64,000 nucleotides of DNA, taken from Streptomyces sp. NBC_01267. Its GTDB lineage: Bacteria > Actinomycetota > Actinomycetes > Streptomycetales > Streptomycetaceae. Below the pieces are notes generated by a model. That model was not told where the DNA came from, ran no database searches, and worked only from the letters and a program-made list of their open reading frames with translations. The position numbers were made by a program, and so were the translations under genes. This document shows, one piece after another, positions 19,637 to 27,887 of this stretch (the stretch's first letter is position 1; each line of letters begins with the position of its first letter). The stretch is taken from contig NZ_CP108456.1 in the NCBI RefSeq assembly GCF_036241575.1, positions 62,001 to 126,000 on the forward strand, written 5' to 3'.

Positions 19637-19658
19637 AAAACAGGCCAGACGGTTTGTC
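19637..19658 (-). promoter_or_regulatory. ARE-like operator 1 before SARP D
   Basis: Core AAACAGGCCAGACGGTTTGT, the typical shape of an ArpA/ScbR-type target with a CGGTTTGT right half. It is the nearer of two sites about 60-110 bases upstream of the SARP D start, within the gene-free interval 19577-19878. Confidence 0.65.
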
Positions 19659-19663
19659 AATTC

Positions 19664-19685
19664 AAAACCGCACAGACGGTTTCTC
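19664..19685 (-). promoter_or_regulatory. ARE-like operator 2 before SARP D
   Basis: Core AAACCGCACAGACGGTTTCT, offset 27 bases from operator 1 and in the same orientation. Paired operators suggest cooperative repression or use by two different receptors. The rest of 19577-19878 is comparatively A+T rich, as expected for promoters, with no gene. Confidence 0.62.
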
Positions 19686-19878
19686 TTTCTGGGTCGACCC
19701 GGAGAATCCGGCTCGCGGACCACGCCTGTTTCCCCATATGTCAGTATCTAGCCTGGCGTTGGGGATGTTGAAGGTGCCGAGATCATTTACCCGGAGCGGC
19801 AATTTCATTGATCTTGAACGGCACTTGAACGGAAGGTGATCGTCCAGGGGGTGCCATAAACGGTCGGGTCGGTCTGTT

Positions 19879-20529
19879 TTATCTGCCCTGCTCCACCTCG
19901 GCCGGTACGACCGCTGCCGTGCCGTGCGGATGCAGCGTCGAGAGCAGTTCCGGCGGGGCCAGCCGGGGCAGCATCAGGTCCCAGTACTGGGACAGCATGT
20001 GGTGCGACACCCAGCTGGGGTCCTTGATGCCCAGCACCTCGAAGCCGATGGTCGCCGCCACGACGGCGGTCGAGGCGCTCGACACCGAGATCCCCTCGGC
20101 GAGCCCGCCCCCGGCCTCCGCCGCGCGGAACACCTGCTCGATCCAGTGCTGCCACTCCAGGCGCAGGTCCGGGGTCTCGTCGCACCGCTCGGTGGTGCCG
20201 ACCAGTTCCAGACCGGCGCGGACCACCACGTCCTCCTCGATCGAGCGCATCAGCGCGTACGTCGCGTCGACGAGCCGTTGCAAGGGGGTGTCCTGCCGTT
20301 CGTCGGCCTCCCGGGTGATCTGCCGGACGGTCCCTGCCGCTTCCTCCTCCACGGCCTGTGCCAGCAGGTCCTTGTTCTTGAAGTGGAAGTGCAGCGCACC
20401 GTTGCTGACGCCGGCCCGCTTGCTGATGGCGCTGAGCGAGGACGGCCTGAAGCCTTCCTCGGAGAACGTCTCGGCAGCCGCTCGCATCAAGGACCTTCGC
20501 GTACGCGTGGCACGCTCCTGCTGCACCAT
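19879..20529 (-). CDS. ArpA/ScbR-like TetR regulator (receptor or pseudo-receptor 1)
   Basis: A 216-residue TetR-type repressor starting at ATG 20529 after AGGAGA. The N-terminal M-V-Q-Q-E-R-A-T-R-T-R-R-S-L-M and G-V-S-N-G-A-L-H-F-H-F-K-N-K recognition-helix region are typical of the butyrolactone receptor family, in which the last motif is normally G-A-L-Y-F-H-F. The ligand domain keeps a tryptophan in the family region (L-E-W-Q-H-W). It lies beside the operator pair of SARP D, so control of that promoter is plausible. Receptor versus pseudo-receptor cannot be settled from sequence. Confidence 0.85.
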   Translation of the reverse strand: MVQQERATRTRRSLMRAAAETFSEEGFRPSSLSAISKRAGVSNGALHFHFKNKDLLAQAVEEEAAGTVRQITREADERQDTPLQRLVDATYALMRSIEEDVVVRAGLELVGTTERCDETPDLRLEWQHWIEQVFRAAEAGGGLAEGISVSSASTAVVAATIGFEVLGIKDPSWVSHHMLSQYWDLMLPRLAPPELLSTLHPHGTAAVVPAEVEQGR

Positions 20530-20707
20530 CTCGTATCTCCTGGGTGAGGGAAGAGGACCGTGGCCGACCGCCGGTGGGCGGCCTCGGTGCCAACTCCCCG
20601 TTGTCACTGTGGGTTACTGCTCCGGGTGCGCGGTGGACGCCCGGTGCACGGTCCGGCGACCGGGCACCGGACCGTGCGGGGACTGCCTCTCGTTGTCCGT
20701 CCGGGCC

Positions 20708-22294
20708 TCACTGGGGCGGGTTCCCGTGCTTGCGCGAGGGCAGATCGGCGTGCTTGGTCCGCAGCATCGCGAGCGAGGCGATGAGCACCTCGCGGGTCTC
20801 GGCCGGGTCGATGACGTCGTCCACCAGCCCGCGCTCCGCGGCGTAGTAGGGGTGCATCAGCTCGGCCTTGTACTCCTTGACCATGCGCGCCCGCATGACC
20901 TCGGGTTCGTCGGCCGCGGCTATCTGTCTGCGGAAGATGACGTTGGCCGCGCCCTCGGCGCCCATCACCGCGATCTCGTTGGCCGGCCAGGCATACGTGA
21001 GGTCGGCGCCGATCGACTGCGAGTCCATGACGATGTACGCACCGCCGTACGCCTTCCGGAGCACCAGCGAGATCCGCGGCACGGTCGCGTTGCAGTACGC
21101 GTACAGGAGCTTGGCGCCGTGCCGGATGATCCCGCTGTGCTCCTGGTCGACCCCGGGCAGGAACCCGGGAACGTCGATCAGGGTGACGATCGGGATGTTG
21201 AAGGAGTCGCACATCTGCACGAAACCTGCGGCTTTTTCGCTCGCCTCGATGTCCAGTACCCCGGCCAGGACCTGCGGCTGACTGGCCACGATGCCCACGG
21301 CACGGCCGTCCATCCGGGCGAGCGCGCAGATGATGTTGCGGGCCCACCGCTCGTGGACCTCCAGGTACTCGCCGTCGTCGACGAGCTCCTCGATGACCTC
21401 GACCATGTCGTACGGGCGGCTGCCGTCGAGCGGCACCAGGTCGCGCAGTGCGTCGGTACGCCGGTCGGGCGCGTCGTCGCTCCGTACCACCGGCGGGTTC
21501 TCGCGGTTGTTGGCGGGCAACAAGGAGAGCAGGAAGCGGACTTCGGCGATGCAGGTCTCTTCGTCGTCGTACGCGAAGTGCGCCACGCCGGAGGTCTCGG
21601 CGTGCACGTCGGCGCCGCCGAGCCCGTTGTGGCTGATCTCCTCACCGGTGACGGCCTTCACCACGTCCGGACCCGTGATGAACATCTGCGAGGACTCCCG
21701 CACCATGAACACGAAGTCGGTGAGCGCCGGACTGTAGGCGGCGCCGCCCGCGCACGGGCCGAGCATCACCGAGATCTGCGGGATGACCCCGGACGCCTTG
21801 GTGTTGCGCTGGAAGATGCCGCCGTACCCGGCGAGCGCCGAGACACCCTCCTGGATACGGGCGCCCGCACCGTCGTTCAGCGACACCAGCGGCGCACCCG
21901 CCGAGATCGCCATGTCCATGATCTTGTGGATCTTCGTGGCGTGCGCCTCGCCCAGCGCGCCGCCGAAGATCCGGAAGTCGTGCGCATAGACGAAGACCGT
22001 CCGGCCGTCGACCGTGCCCCACCCGGTGATCACACCGTCCGTGTACGGCTTCTTCGCCTCCAGACCGAACCCCGTCGCCCGGTGCCTGCGCAGCTGCTCG
22101 ACCTCCCTGAACGACCCTTCGTCGAGCAGCAGACCGATCCGCTCACGCGCCGTCAGCTTGCCCTTGGCGCGCTGCGCCTCGGTCGCCTTCTCGCTGGGAC
22201 CGGCGAGGGCCCGGGCCCGGATCTCGTGCAACTCGGCCACCCGGCCGCGTACTTCGGTCGGTCCTGCTCCGCCCGAGAGGGAATCCATCGCCAT
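20708..22294 (-). CDS. pccB: Acyl-CoA carboxylase beta subunit (carboxyltransferase)
   Basis: A 528-residue biotin-dependent carboxyltransferase of the actinobacterial PccB/AccB type. It transfers CO2 from carboxybiotin to propionyl- or acetyl-CoA, giving methylmalonyl- or malonyl-CoA extender units. Both crotonase-like halves are complete, with oxyanion-type G-G-A-A-Y-S-P-A-L and R-K-A-Y-G-G-A-Y-I segments and a long L-T-A-R-E-R-I N-terminal region. The start at ATG 22294 follows AAAGGACGGG. An ARE-like palindrome 60-80 bases upstream suggests signal control, tying precursor supply to antibiotic production. The biotinylated alpha subunit is not in the window. Confidence 0.93.
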   Translation of the reverse strand: MAMDSLSGGAGPTEVRGRVAELHEIRARALAGPSEKATEAQRAKGKLTARERIGLLLDEGSFREVEQLRRHRATGFGLEAKKPYTDGVITGWGTVDGRTVFVYAHDFRIFGGALGEAHATKIHKIMDMAISAGAPLVSLNDGAGARIQEGVSALAGYGGIFQRNTKASGVIPQISVMLGPCAGGAAYSPALTDFVFMVRESSQMFITGPDVVKAVTGEEISHNGLGGADVHAETSGVAHFAYDDEETCIAEVRFLLSLLPANNRENPPVVRSDDAPDRRTDALRDLVPLDGSRPYDMVEVIEELVDDGEYLEVHERWARNIICALARMDGRAVGIVASQPQVLAGVLDIEASEKAAGFVQMCDSFNIPIVTLIDVPGFLPGVDQEHSGIIRHGAKLLYAYCNATVPRISLVLRKAYGGAYIVMDSQSIGADLTYAWPANEIAVMGAEGAANVIFRRQIAAADEPEVMRARMVKEYKAELMHPYYAAERGLVDDVIDPAETREVLIASLAMLRTKHADLPSRKHGNPPQ

Positions 22295-22354
22295 GGCAAT
22301 TCCCGTCCTTTCGTCGACGCGGATGCGGTGAGTCCTGGCCACCCGCTCAGATTA

Positions 22355-22376
22355 ACAAACCGCGCACGCGGTTTGT
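22355..22376 (-). promoter_or_regulatory. ARE-like palindrome between pccE and pccB
   Basis: CAAACCGCGCACGCGGTTTG, flanked by A and T, is an almost perfect inverted repeat of the receptor-target type. It lies downstream of pccE and upstream of pccB on the minus strand, implying a separately controlled pccB promoter. Confidence 0.65.
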
Positions 22377-22448
22377 AGATATGGGGTGCAGATACGTTCG
22401 GCCATCGGCCGGAGTGGACCCTGACCGATGGCCGAACAGAGGTGCCGG

Positions 22449-22658
22449 CTATCTCCAGCTGTGCGGCGCCTGGAAGGCGGCACTGCGGTCCCTGTGCGGC
22501 CAGCTCGCCGGGTCCTGTGCCGCCCCGGCGTTCTCCTGCTCCTGCTCCCTGCTGCGCGAAAGAAGCGTGAAGAGCGCGACCAGGGCGGCGAGTTCCTCGT
22601 CACTGGCCACCCCCGACTCCACGCGGACGACAGTTTCGGTGCCCTCGACACTGCTCAC
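22449..22658 (-). CDS. pccE: Acyl-CoA carboxylase epsilon subunit
   Basis: A 69-residue small protein resembling the epsilon subunits that stimulate Streptomyces acyl-CoA carboxylases: V-R-V-E-S-G-V-A-S-D-E-E-L-A-A-L-V-A-L near the middle and a W-R C-terminus. Start is GTG 22658 with a strong AGGAGG site. It precedes pccB on the same strand with a 154-base gap that holds an ARE-like palindrome. Sequence conservation in this family is low, but position and the A-S-D-E-E-L-A-A-L core are convincing. Confidence 0.78.
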   Translation of the reverse strand: MSSVEGTETVVRVESGVASDEELAALVALFTLLSRSREQEQENAGAAQDPASWPHRDRSAAFQAPHSWR

Positions 22659-22878
22659 GGCATCCTCCTAGCCTCCCTGCCACGGTCGGGCGGAGCGCTC
22701 AAGGACTGCTCGCACCGGGGTCGAGAAGGCCTTGAAGTGCAAAGGGAGAAGCTCCGCGCTTCCCCTCGGGTCGCGGAGCTTCGACAGCGGCCTGTCGCGC
22801 GAGGTGGACCCGGTCGCCCTCGGGCCCTTCGTTCGGATCACGCCGGGCTCGCGGGGGGCCTGATCCAGACGAAAGGCC

Positions 22879-23577
22879 CTAACGGCCGGCTGCGGTCATC
22901 TCGGCCGCCTCTTCCAGCGGCTCCTCCATGCGGTCGGCGTCGAGTTCGCCCAGTTCGGCGATGACCCGGGCCCCACGGTCCGTACTGATCTCCAGCGTGG
23001 CCAGCACGGCGGGCACCGCGACGCTGGGCAGCAGGTGCTGGAGGAGGGAGACGACCCGCGTTTCGAGATCGGCCCGGTTGCTGAGGGCGTGGGAGTAGAC
23101 CTGGACGCCGGTCCACGCGGCGGAAATGATCCAGGTCGTCTCGACAGGGTCCACGTGCGGCAGCAACTCGCCCTGCTTCTTGGCCTCTTCGATGATCTGC
23201 TGGGTGGCATGGATCCACAACGGGATCGCGCCCCCGTCGAAGAGGGTGAGCGCCTCCTGCCCCAGGGACAGTCGCGCTCCCGCGCTCACCAGCGGGTCCC
23301 GGCGCATCCGGTGGGCGAGCGCGAGCGCGGTGTCGACCAGCTCCTGCAGTTTGCAGGGCCGGGGCGGCACGGCGCTGATGTGCATCTGCTCCTCCAGGAC
23401 GCCCTGCGCGAGCGCCTGCTTGGAGGGGAAGTGGAAGTACAGGGCCCCCTTGGTCACCTTGGCGCGCGCGAGGATTTCCCCGACCGTGGCCGCGTCGTAG
23501 CCGCATTCGTCGAATACGGAGGCCGCCGCCTCCAGGATGACGCGGCGCGTACGGATCGCGCGCTCTTGCTGTGCCAC
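22879..23577 (-). CDS. Gamma-butyrolactone receptor-like TetR repressor (2)
   Basis: A 232-residue ArpA/ScbR-type protein starting at GTG 23577 after GGAGGAG. It has the classic N-terminus (A-Q-Q-E-R-A-I-R-T-R-R-V-I-L-E-A-A-A-S-V-F), the recognition helix V-T-K-G-A-L-Y-F-H-F-P-S-K, and the ligand-domain tryptophan in W-I-I-S-A-A-W-T-G. Of the four such proteins here it best fits an authentic receptor. It is divergent from the epimerase gene and two ARE-like sites lie between the two, as in scbR/scbA-type loci, so autoregulation is likely. Confidence 0.88.
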   Translation of the reverse strand: MAQQERAIRTRRVILEAAASVFDECGYDAATVGEILARAKVTKGALYFHFPSKQALAQGVLEEQMHISAVPPRPCKLQELVDTALALAHRMRRDPLVSAGARLSLGQEALTLFDGGAIPLWIHATQQIIEEAKKQGELLPHVDPVETTWIISAAWTGVQVYSHALSNRADLETRVVSLLQHLLPSVAVPAVLATLEISTDRGARVIAELGELDADRMEEPLEEAAEMTAAGR

Positions 23578-23650
23578 AGTCGCTCCTCCTGCCGTCGGTG
23601 CCTGGAGCAGAGTCCTCAGAGATCCTCTTTCCACCGGACCACTAGAAACA

Positions 23651-23672
23651 AAACCAGGTAGTCCGTATCTTA
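23651..23672 (-). promoter_or_regulatory. ARE-like operator before receptor 2
   Basis: Read on the minus strand the core is AAGATACGGACTACCTGGTT, matching the AGATAC-N-N-AC-N-N-AC-C-x-GGTT layout of established butyrolactone autoregulatory elements. It is 74-95 bases upstream of the receptor start, suggesting self-repression. Confidence 0.7.
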
Positions 23673-23677
23673 CCAAC

Positions 23678-23699
23678 TGGCCACCGACCTGGTTCTTGT
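23678..23699 (+). promoter_or_regulatory. Second ARE-like half-site pair, epimerase side
   Basis: GGCCACCGACCTGGTTCTTG contains the right-half GGTTCTT of the element at 23651 in the opposite sense; the arms AACAAAACCAGG and CCTGGTTCTTGT form an imperfect inverted repeat across the divergent promoter. It lies about 30 bases before the epimerase GTG. Confidence 0.5.
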
Positions 23700-23727
23700 A
23701 GCGTGCAAGCTTTCCGCGGGGGGATGT

Positions 23728-24660
23728 GTGACAAGGGCGACACGGTTGCTCATCGTCGGGAGCAGCGGCTTTGTCGGTGGGCACACCGTCCGTGCCGCCG
23801 CGCGGCACCCCCAGGTGGAGCTGCGTCTGGCGCGCCGTCAGAGGCGCTCCCCCGCTCCTGGTGAGCCCCGGCTGAAAACCGTCCATGCGGATCTCAACGC
23901 GCCCGAGACGCTGCACGGCCTCTGCGCGGACGTCGACGCACTGATTCACTGCGCGTCCGCCATCACGGGTTCCGAGGAGGAACTGCACCGGGTCAACGAC
24001 CTGGGCACCCGGGCCCTGGTGGACGAGGCCGTCCGCTGTGGCGTGCGCCGCATCGTCTACGTCAGTACGGCTTCCGTGTACGGCAGGGGCACCTTCCGCG
24101 CCGCACGGGCGGCCGAGCTGACGCCCGCTCCCCTCTCCCCCACCAGTCGCACCCGCGCGGCAGCCGAGCGGCACGTCCTGGAATCAGGGGGCACGGTGCT
24201 GCGCCCCCACCTCGTCCACGGGCAGGGGGACCGCTGGATGATCCCCGGCACGGTGCAACTCCTGCGCGCCCTGCGCGGAAACGTGGCGGGCGCCGGCCTT
24301 CAGTCGCTCGTCCCGGTCACCGCACTGGCCGCGGCAGCCGTGGCCGCCGCACTCACCGCGGACGATCTGGCCGGCGCGCACCACGTCAGCCACCCGGACC
24401 CGGTGTCCGGGGCGCAGCTGACCGCCGCTGTGGCGGATCAAGTGGGCCTGCCGCAGGGCCCGTTGCTCGACCTCGCCGAGGCGCGGGCCCGCTTGGCGGA
24501 CTCCCCGGTGGGCCTGCATCACCTCGCGATGCTGAGCACGGACCACTGGTTCGCGGACGAGGGACTGTGGGACCGCCTCGGCTGTGACCCGGGGCGGGGC
24601 TTCCTGGAAGATCTTCCGGACCAGGCGCCCTGGTACCGGGAGTTCCTGGGGCGCCCCTGA
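23728..24660 (+). CDS. NAD-dependent epimerase/dehydratase (extended SDR)
   Basis: A 310-residue extended short-chain dehydrogenase, GTG start at 23728. It begins with the nucleotide-binding G-S-S-G-F-V-G-G-H motif and has the S-T-A-S-V-Y-G-R-G segment containing the active-site tyrosine (S-V-Y), but the following lysine of Y-x-x-x-K is not evident (Y-G-R-G-T), so catalysis may differ from the family norm. Its place beside a receptor, a P450 and an AfsA-type gene suggests a tailoring step in synthesis of the diffusible signal. Function otherwise unknown. Confidence 0.75.
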   Translation: MTRATRLLIVGSSGFVGGHTVRAAARHPQVELRLARRQRRSPAPGEPRLKTVHADLNAPETLHGLCADVDALIHCASAITGSEEELHRVNDLGTRALVDEAVRCGVRRIVYVSTASVYGRGTFRAARAAELTPAPLSPTSRTRAAAERHVLESGGTVLRPHLVHGQGDRWMIPGTVQLLRALRGNVAGAGLQSLVPVTALAAAAVAAALTADDLAGAHHVSHPDPVSGAQLTAAVADQVGLPQGPLLDLAEARARLADSPVGLHHLAMLSTDHWFADEGLWDRLGCDPGRGFLEDLPDQAPWYREFLGRP

Positions 24661-24699
24661 CCGCTGCGCCGGGTCGCACCGGTCCGGGCAGACGCCGGG

Positions 24700-25950
24700 T
24701 CACACGGCGAGTTCGGCCCGCGCCATGGCCAGGACGGGCAGCTCCCGCAGGCCGTTGGCGATGAACGACGGGATCGGCCGCAGTGGTTCATCCGGCGCAG
24801 CGATCGTCAGGTCCGGGAACCGTGCGAACAGCTCGCGCAGCGCGATCTCCGCCTCCAGGCGGGCCAGCGGCGCCCCGATGCAGTAGTGCGCGCCGTGTCC
24901 GAAGGAGATGTTCTCCCGGCGGGTGGGCCGCAGGACGTCGAAGCGGTCGGCATCGGTTCCGTGCACAGCGGTGTCCCGTCCCGCACCGGCGTACGAAATC
25001 ATGATCGCGTCGCCCTGAGGGATCACCACGTCGCCGACGGCCACGTCCTCCACCGCGTAGCGCAGGATCAGATTGGCGCCGGGGGCCTCCACCCGGAGGG
25101 TCTCCTCCACGGCGTCCGCCCACCCGGCCCGGCCCTCCCTGATGTGTGCGAGCTGTTCGGGGTGGTGCAGGAGAGAGGAGACGGCGTTGCCGATGAGGTT
25201 GACGGTGGGCTCGAACCCCGCCGTGAACAACAGGATGAGATTGTCGATCAGTTCCTTCTCACTGAGCCGGGCACCGTCGACATCGTCCCGCGCCGCGATC
25301 AACGCGCTCGTCACGTCGTCCGCCGGGTGGCGCCGCCTGAAGTCGATCAGCTCGGCCATGGTGGTGTACATGTCCAGCTGGTTCTGCTGCGCCTCCTCCA
25401 GCGACATCTCCGTCTTGAAGAAGCCGTCGGTGATACGGCGCAGGGGCTCCGCGGACTCCTCGGGGATGCCGAACAGGTCGAGCTGCACCTGGGTCTGGAT
25501 CACCTGGGCGAAGTTCTCGCGCACGTCCCACGGCCGGGTCGGTGGCAGCTCGCCGATGCTGTCGAGCGTCCGTGCCGTGATCTCCTCGATCCTCGGCCGC
25601 ATCATCTCGACGCGCCGTGCCGTGAAGGCGCTGGCGACCAGGCGGCGCAGCCGTCGGTGCTCGTCCCCGTACGCCGTGACCATGTTCTGCACCGAGACCC
25701 AGATCGCGAGCGGCCAGGTCTCCGCCGTCTCGCCCTTCTGCCACGCGGTCCAGTGCTGGTAGGCGTCCTTGGAGATCCGCGGGTCGACGAGGAGCTTCTT
25801 GACGAGGGTCTGGTCCGTGACGACCCAGGCCGGGACGCCGCCCGGCAGCAGCACCGTCGTCACCGCTCCCCGTGCCCGGAGAGCCCGTGCCTCACCGTGG
25901 ATGTCCTGACCGGCCGGATCGATGGCGTAGGGGCACTGTTGACGAAGCAT
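24700..25950 (-). CDS. Cytochrome P450
   Basis: A 416-residue soluble bacterial P450 starting at ATG 25950. The heme ligand is Cys357 in F-G-H-G-A-H-Y-C-I-G, the E-x-x-R pair is E283/R286, and the I-helix reads A-G-F-E-P where the usual form is A-G-x-[DE]-T; Thr to Pro at the oxygen-activation position is notable, although T249 follows. It needs ferredoxin partners, not seen here. An ARE-like site in its promoter and an AfsA gene next to it suggest oxidation of a butyrolactone precursor, as reported for the SrrO P450 in Streptomyces rochei; that parallel is inference. Confidence 0.9.
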   Translation of the reverse strand: MLRQQCPYAIDPAGQDIHGEARALRARGAVTTVLLPGGVPAWVVTDQTLVKKLLVDPRISKDAYQHWTAWQKGETAETWPLAIWVSVQNMVTAYGDEHRRLRRLVASAFTARRVEMMRPRIEEITARTLDSIGELPPTRPWDVRENFAQVIQTQVQLDLFGIPEESAEPLRRITDGFFKTEMSLEEAQQNQLDMYTTMAELIDFRRRHPADDVTSALIAARDDVDGARLSEKELIDNLILLFTAGFEPTVNLIGNAVSSLLHHPEQLAHIREGRAGWADAVEETLRVEAPGANLILRYAVEDVAVGDVVIPQGDAIMISYAGAGRDTAVHGTDADRFDVLRPTRRENISFGHGAHYCIGAPLARLEAEIALRELFARFPDLTIAAPDEPLRPIPSFIANGLRELPVLAMARAELAV

Positions 25951-26052
25951 CGGAGTCTCCAGAGTGTCGTGGACTCAAAAAACCTGGCGGAGCAAGAACT
26001 GGCCGACCGTGCTGATCACGTCCTGTTACCCGGTAGACGCGTATCGGATAAT

Positions 26053-26072
26053 AAAACCGCGTACCCGGTTTT
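26053..26072 (-). promoter_or_regulatory. ARE-like operator before the P450 gene
   Basis: AAAACCGCGTACCCGGTTTT is a near-perfect inverted repeat about 105 bases upstream of the P450 start. It shares the A-A-A-C-C-G and C-G-G-T-T-T halves of the palindrome before pccB, so the two genes are probably controlled together. Confidence 0.65.
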
Positions 26073-26359
26073 CTCAAGTCATTCTCGATGAACGATCACC
26101 CACGTTCACATCCGCACCGCCCGACCCCTCCGGGGCGCGCGCGCATGCGCCGGAGCCATTGAGGGGCAAATGGCTTCAGAATCAGGCATATTGAAGCGAA
26201 GATCCGGAAGGAATCGCACCGTAAAGCGGAACGCGATCGTCTGGACGGCGGCCTCCTGGAGCGCCCTCCCCTCCGTCGGAACGTCGGCACCCCCGACCGT
26301 TCCCTCTGCCACGCTTGTGCGAATCGGCCGCATCCGACCGTCGAATCGCCTTGAAAATC

Positions 26360-26381
26360 AAACCGGTGGGTACGTATCTTA
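26360..26381 (+). promoter_or_regulatory. ARE-like operator before AfsA homologue 1
   Basis: Read on the minus strand the core is AAGATACGTACCCACCGGTT, the closest match in the window to the classical autoregulatory element layout. It lies 65-86 bases before the synthase start. The 495-base interval 25951-26445 contains this site and the P450 site but no gene I can support. Confidence 0.72.
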
Positions 26382-26445
26382 TGGAGGGCACGGCGTCACA
26401 GCTCGGCTCACCTCTTCATCACTCGGCCTCTTGAGGAGACGTGTA

Positions 26446-27417
26446 ATGACTCTGCTAACGCACGCGGAGATGCCCGGCACAGCCCGGGAGACCGCAGTCG
26501 GCACCGTCCCGGTCAAGGCTTACGAACTCCCCCGCCTGACCACCACAGTTCCGCGGGAGTACGTGCACCGCGCCTCGCACGCCGAGGTGTTCCTCACCCA
26601 CTGCGAGAAGCTCGACGACACCTGCTTCCTTCTCGCCGGGCAGTGGCCCCGTGCCCACCCCTTCTTCACCAGCCTCGATGGAACGCTCCATGACCCGATG
26701 CAGGCTGCCGAAACGATCCGTCAGGTGGGGCTGCTGCTCGCCCACTCGGAATTCGGAGTGCCGCTCGGCCACAGCTTCCTGATGTGGGAGCAGTACTTCA
26801 CCGCGTATCCGGCGCACATGGCCATCGGCTGCAGCCCCACCGACCTGACCATCACCGCGGTCTGCACCGACCTGCGGTGGAAGGGCAGCCGGCTGGCGGA
26901 GTTCAGCATGGAAGTGACGCTGGAGAGCGACTCCCGTACCGTCGCCGTCGGCGGCGGCCGGTTCACCTGCATCTCCCCCGGGACGTACCGCCGACTGCGC
27001 GGTGGGGCCGGTCCGGAGCCGACAGGCCCCCGTCCTGCCCCCGCACACCCGGCCAGTGTGGGGCGGGCCCGCGCCGCCGACGTGGTGCTCTCCCCCACCG
27101 CCACCCCGGGCCGCTGGCTCCTGAACCCGGATCCGCTCCACCCGATCCTGTTCGACCACAGTGGCGACCACATCCCCGGCATGGTCCTCGTGGAGGCGGC
27201 GCGGCAGGCGGCGTGCGGGCTGATCGCACCCACCGGGATGATCGCCGAGTCGGTGACCACGTCCTTCCACCAGTACGCCGAGTTCGACGCGCCCTGCTGG
27301 ATCGAGGCCACGGTCGTGCCCGCGGACGAGTCCGACACCATGAGTATCAGCGTCGTCGGCAGACAGAGCGGCAACGAGGTGTTCCGTTCACTGCTGGCCT
27401 GCTCGCTCAACCTCTGA
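26446..27417 (+). CDS. AfsA-family gamma-butyrolactone/butenolide synthase (1)
   Basis: A 323-residue AfsA homologue. AfsA-type enzymes condense a beta-ketoacyl-ACP with dihydroxyacetone phosphate, the first committed step of butyrolactone-type signals. The two hot-dog repeats are visible: half 1 with V-P-R-E-Y-V-H-R-A-S-H-A-E-V-F-L-T and G-V-P-L-G-H-S-F, half 2 with H-P-I-L-F-D-H-S-G-D-H-I-P-G-M-V-L-V-E-A-A-R-Q-A and Q-Y-A-E-F-D-A-P-C-W. The ATG at 26446 follows GAGGAGA; 26170 is in the same frame but lies across the operator. With the epimerase, P450 and receptor it forms a complete signalling locus. Confidence 0.92.
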   Translation: MTLLTHAEMPGTARETAVGTVPVKAYELPRLTTTVPREYVHRASHAEVFLTHCEKLDDTCFLLAGQWPRAHPFFTSLDGTLHDPMQAAETIRQVGLLLAHSEFGVPLGHSFLMWEQYFTAYPAHMAIGCSPTDLTITAVCTDLRWKGSRLAEFSMEVTLESDSRTVAVGGGRFTCISPGTYRRLRGGAGPEPTGPRPAPAHPASVGRARAADVVLSPTATPGRWLLNPDPLHPILFDHSGDHIPGMVLVEAARQAACGLIAPTGMIAESVTTSFHQYAEFDAPCWIEATVVPADESDTMSISVVGRQSGNEVFRSLLACSLNL

Positions 27418-27518
27418 GCGCGGGCCCCACCCCCGAACCGGGCAGCACCTCTGCCCGTCGCGAGCCGGGCCTGATCGGACCGGAATCGACCGGACCGACC
27501 GGACCGAACGAACCGGTC

Positions 27519-27887
27519 CTAACGCAGGGGCAGTCCGCCTTCGGAGCGTTCGGTCTTGAGGCCCTTGCTGCCCGGAGCGAGGGTGCGCGGGTCAACGGCC
27601 TCGGCGGGGGCCCCACTTGAGTACAGACCGGCGGGTTCCGTGTCGCGGTCGTGCGGCAGCAGCCAGAACACGCGGCGCCGAAAGGTGCCGGAGGAGCGGG
27701 ACGGCTTGGCCTGTGCCCCGAGGAGTGCGTAGCCGACCATGCGTCCGTCGCGGTGGTAGGCCGGTTTGCCGCGGCGCGTCGGCAGACGGTCGAGGCTCTG
27801 GCGTACGTAGTCGAGGTGCCGGGTGTCCTCCAGCCACACGAAACCGGCTTCGTGGAGGATCTCGTTCTCTGCGATGAGAGCGCTCAT
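27519..27887 (-). CDS. Conserved-looking hypothetical plasmid protein
   Basis: A 122-residue protein I do not recognise. It starts at ATG 27887 with a strong AGGAGG site and overlaps the end of the helicase gene by four bases, so it is translated as part of the replication operon. The N-terminal half is ordinary globular sequence (H-E-A-G-F-V-W-L-E-D-T-R-H-L-D-Y-V); the C-terminal 40 residues are polar and Gly/Ser-rich. It may be an accessory replication protein, judged by position only. Confidence 0.55.
   Translation of the reverse strand: MSALIAENEILHEAGFVWLEDTRHLDYVRQSLDRLPTRRGKPAYHRDGRMVGYALLGAQAKPSRSSGTFRRRVFWLLPHDRDTEPAGLYSSGAPAEAVDPRTLAPGSKGLKTERSEGGLPLR

Noticed and set aside
19919..22378. 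Plus-strand frame of about 819 codons over receptor 1 and pccB
   Set aside because: Antisense shadow; the minus-strand genes have intact motifs and ribosome-binding sites.
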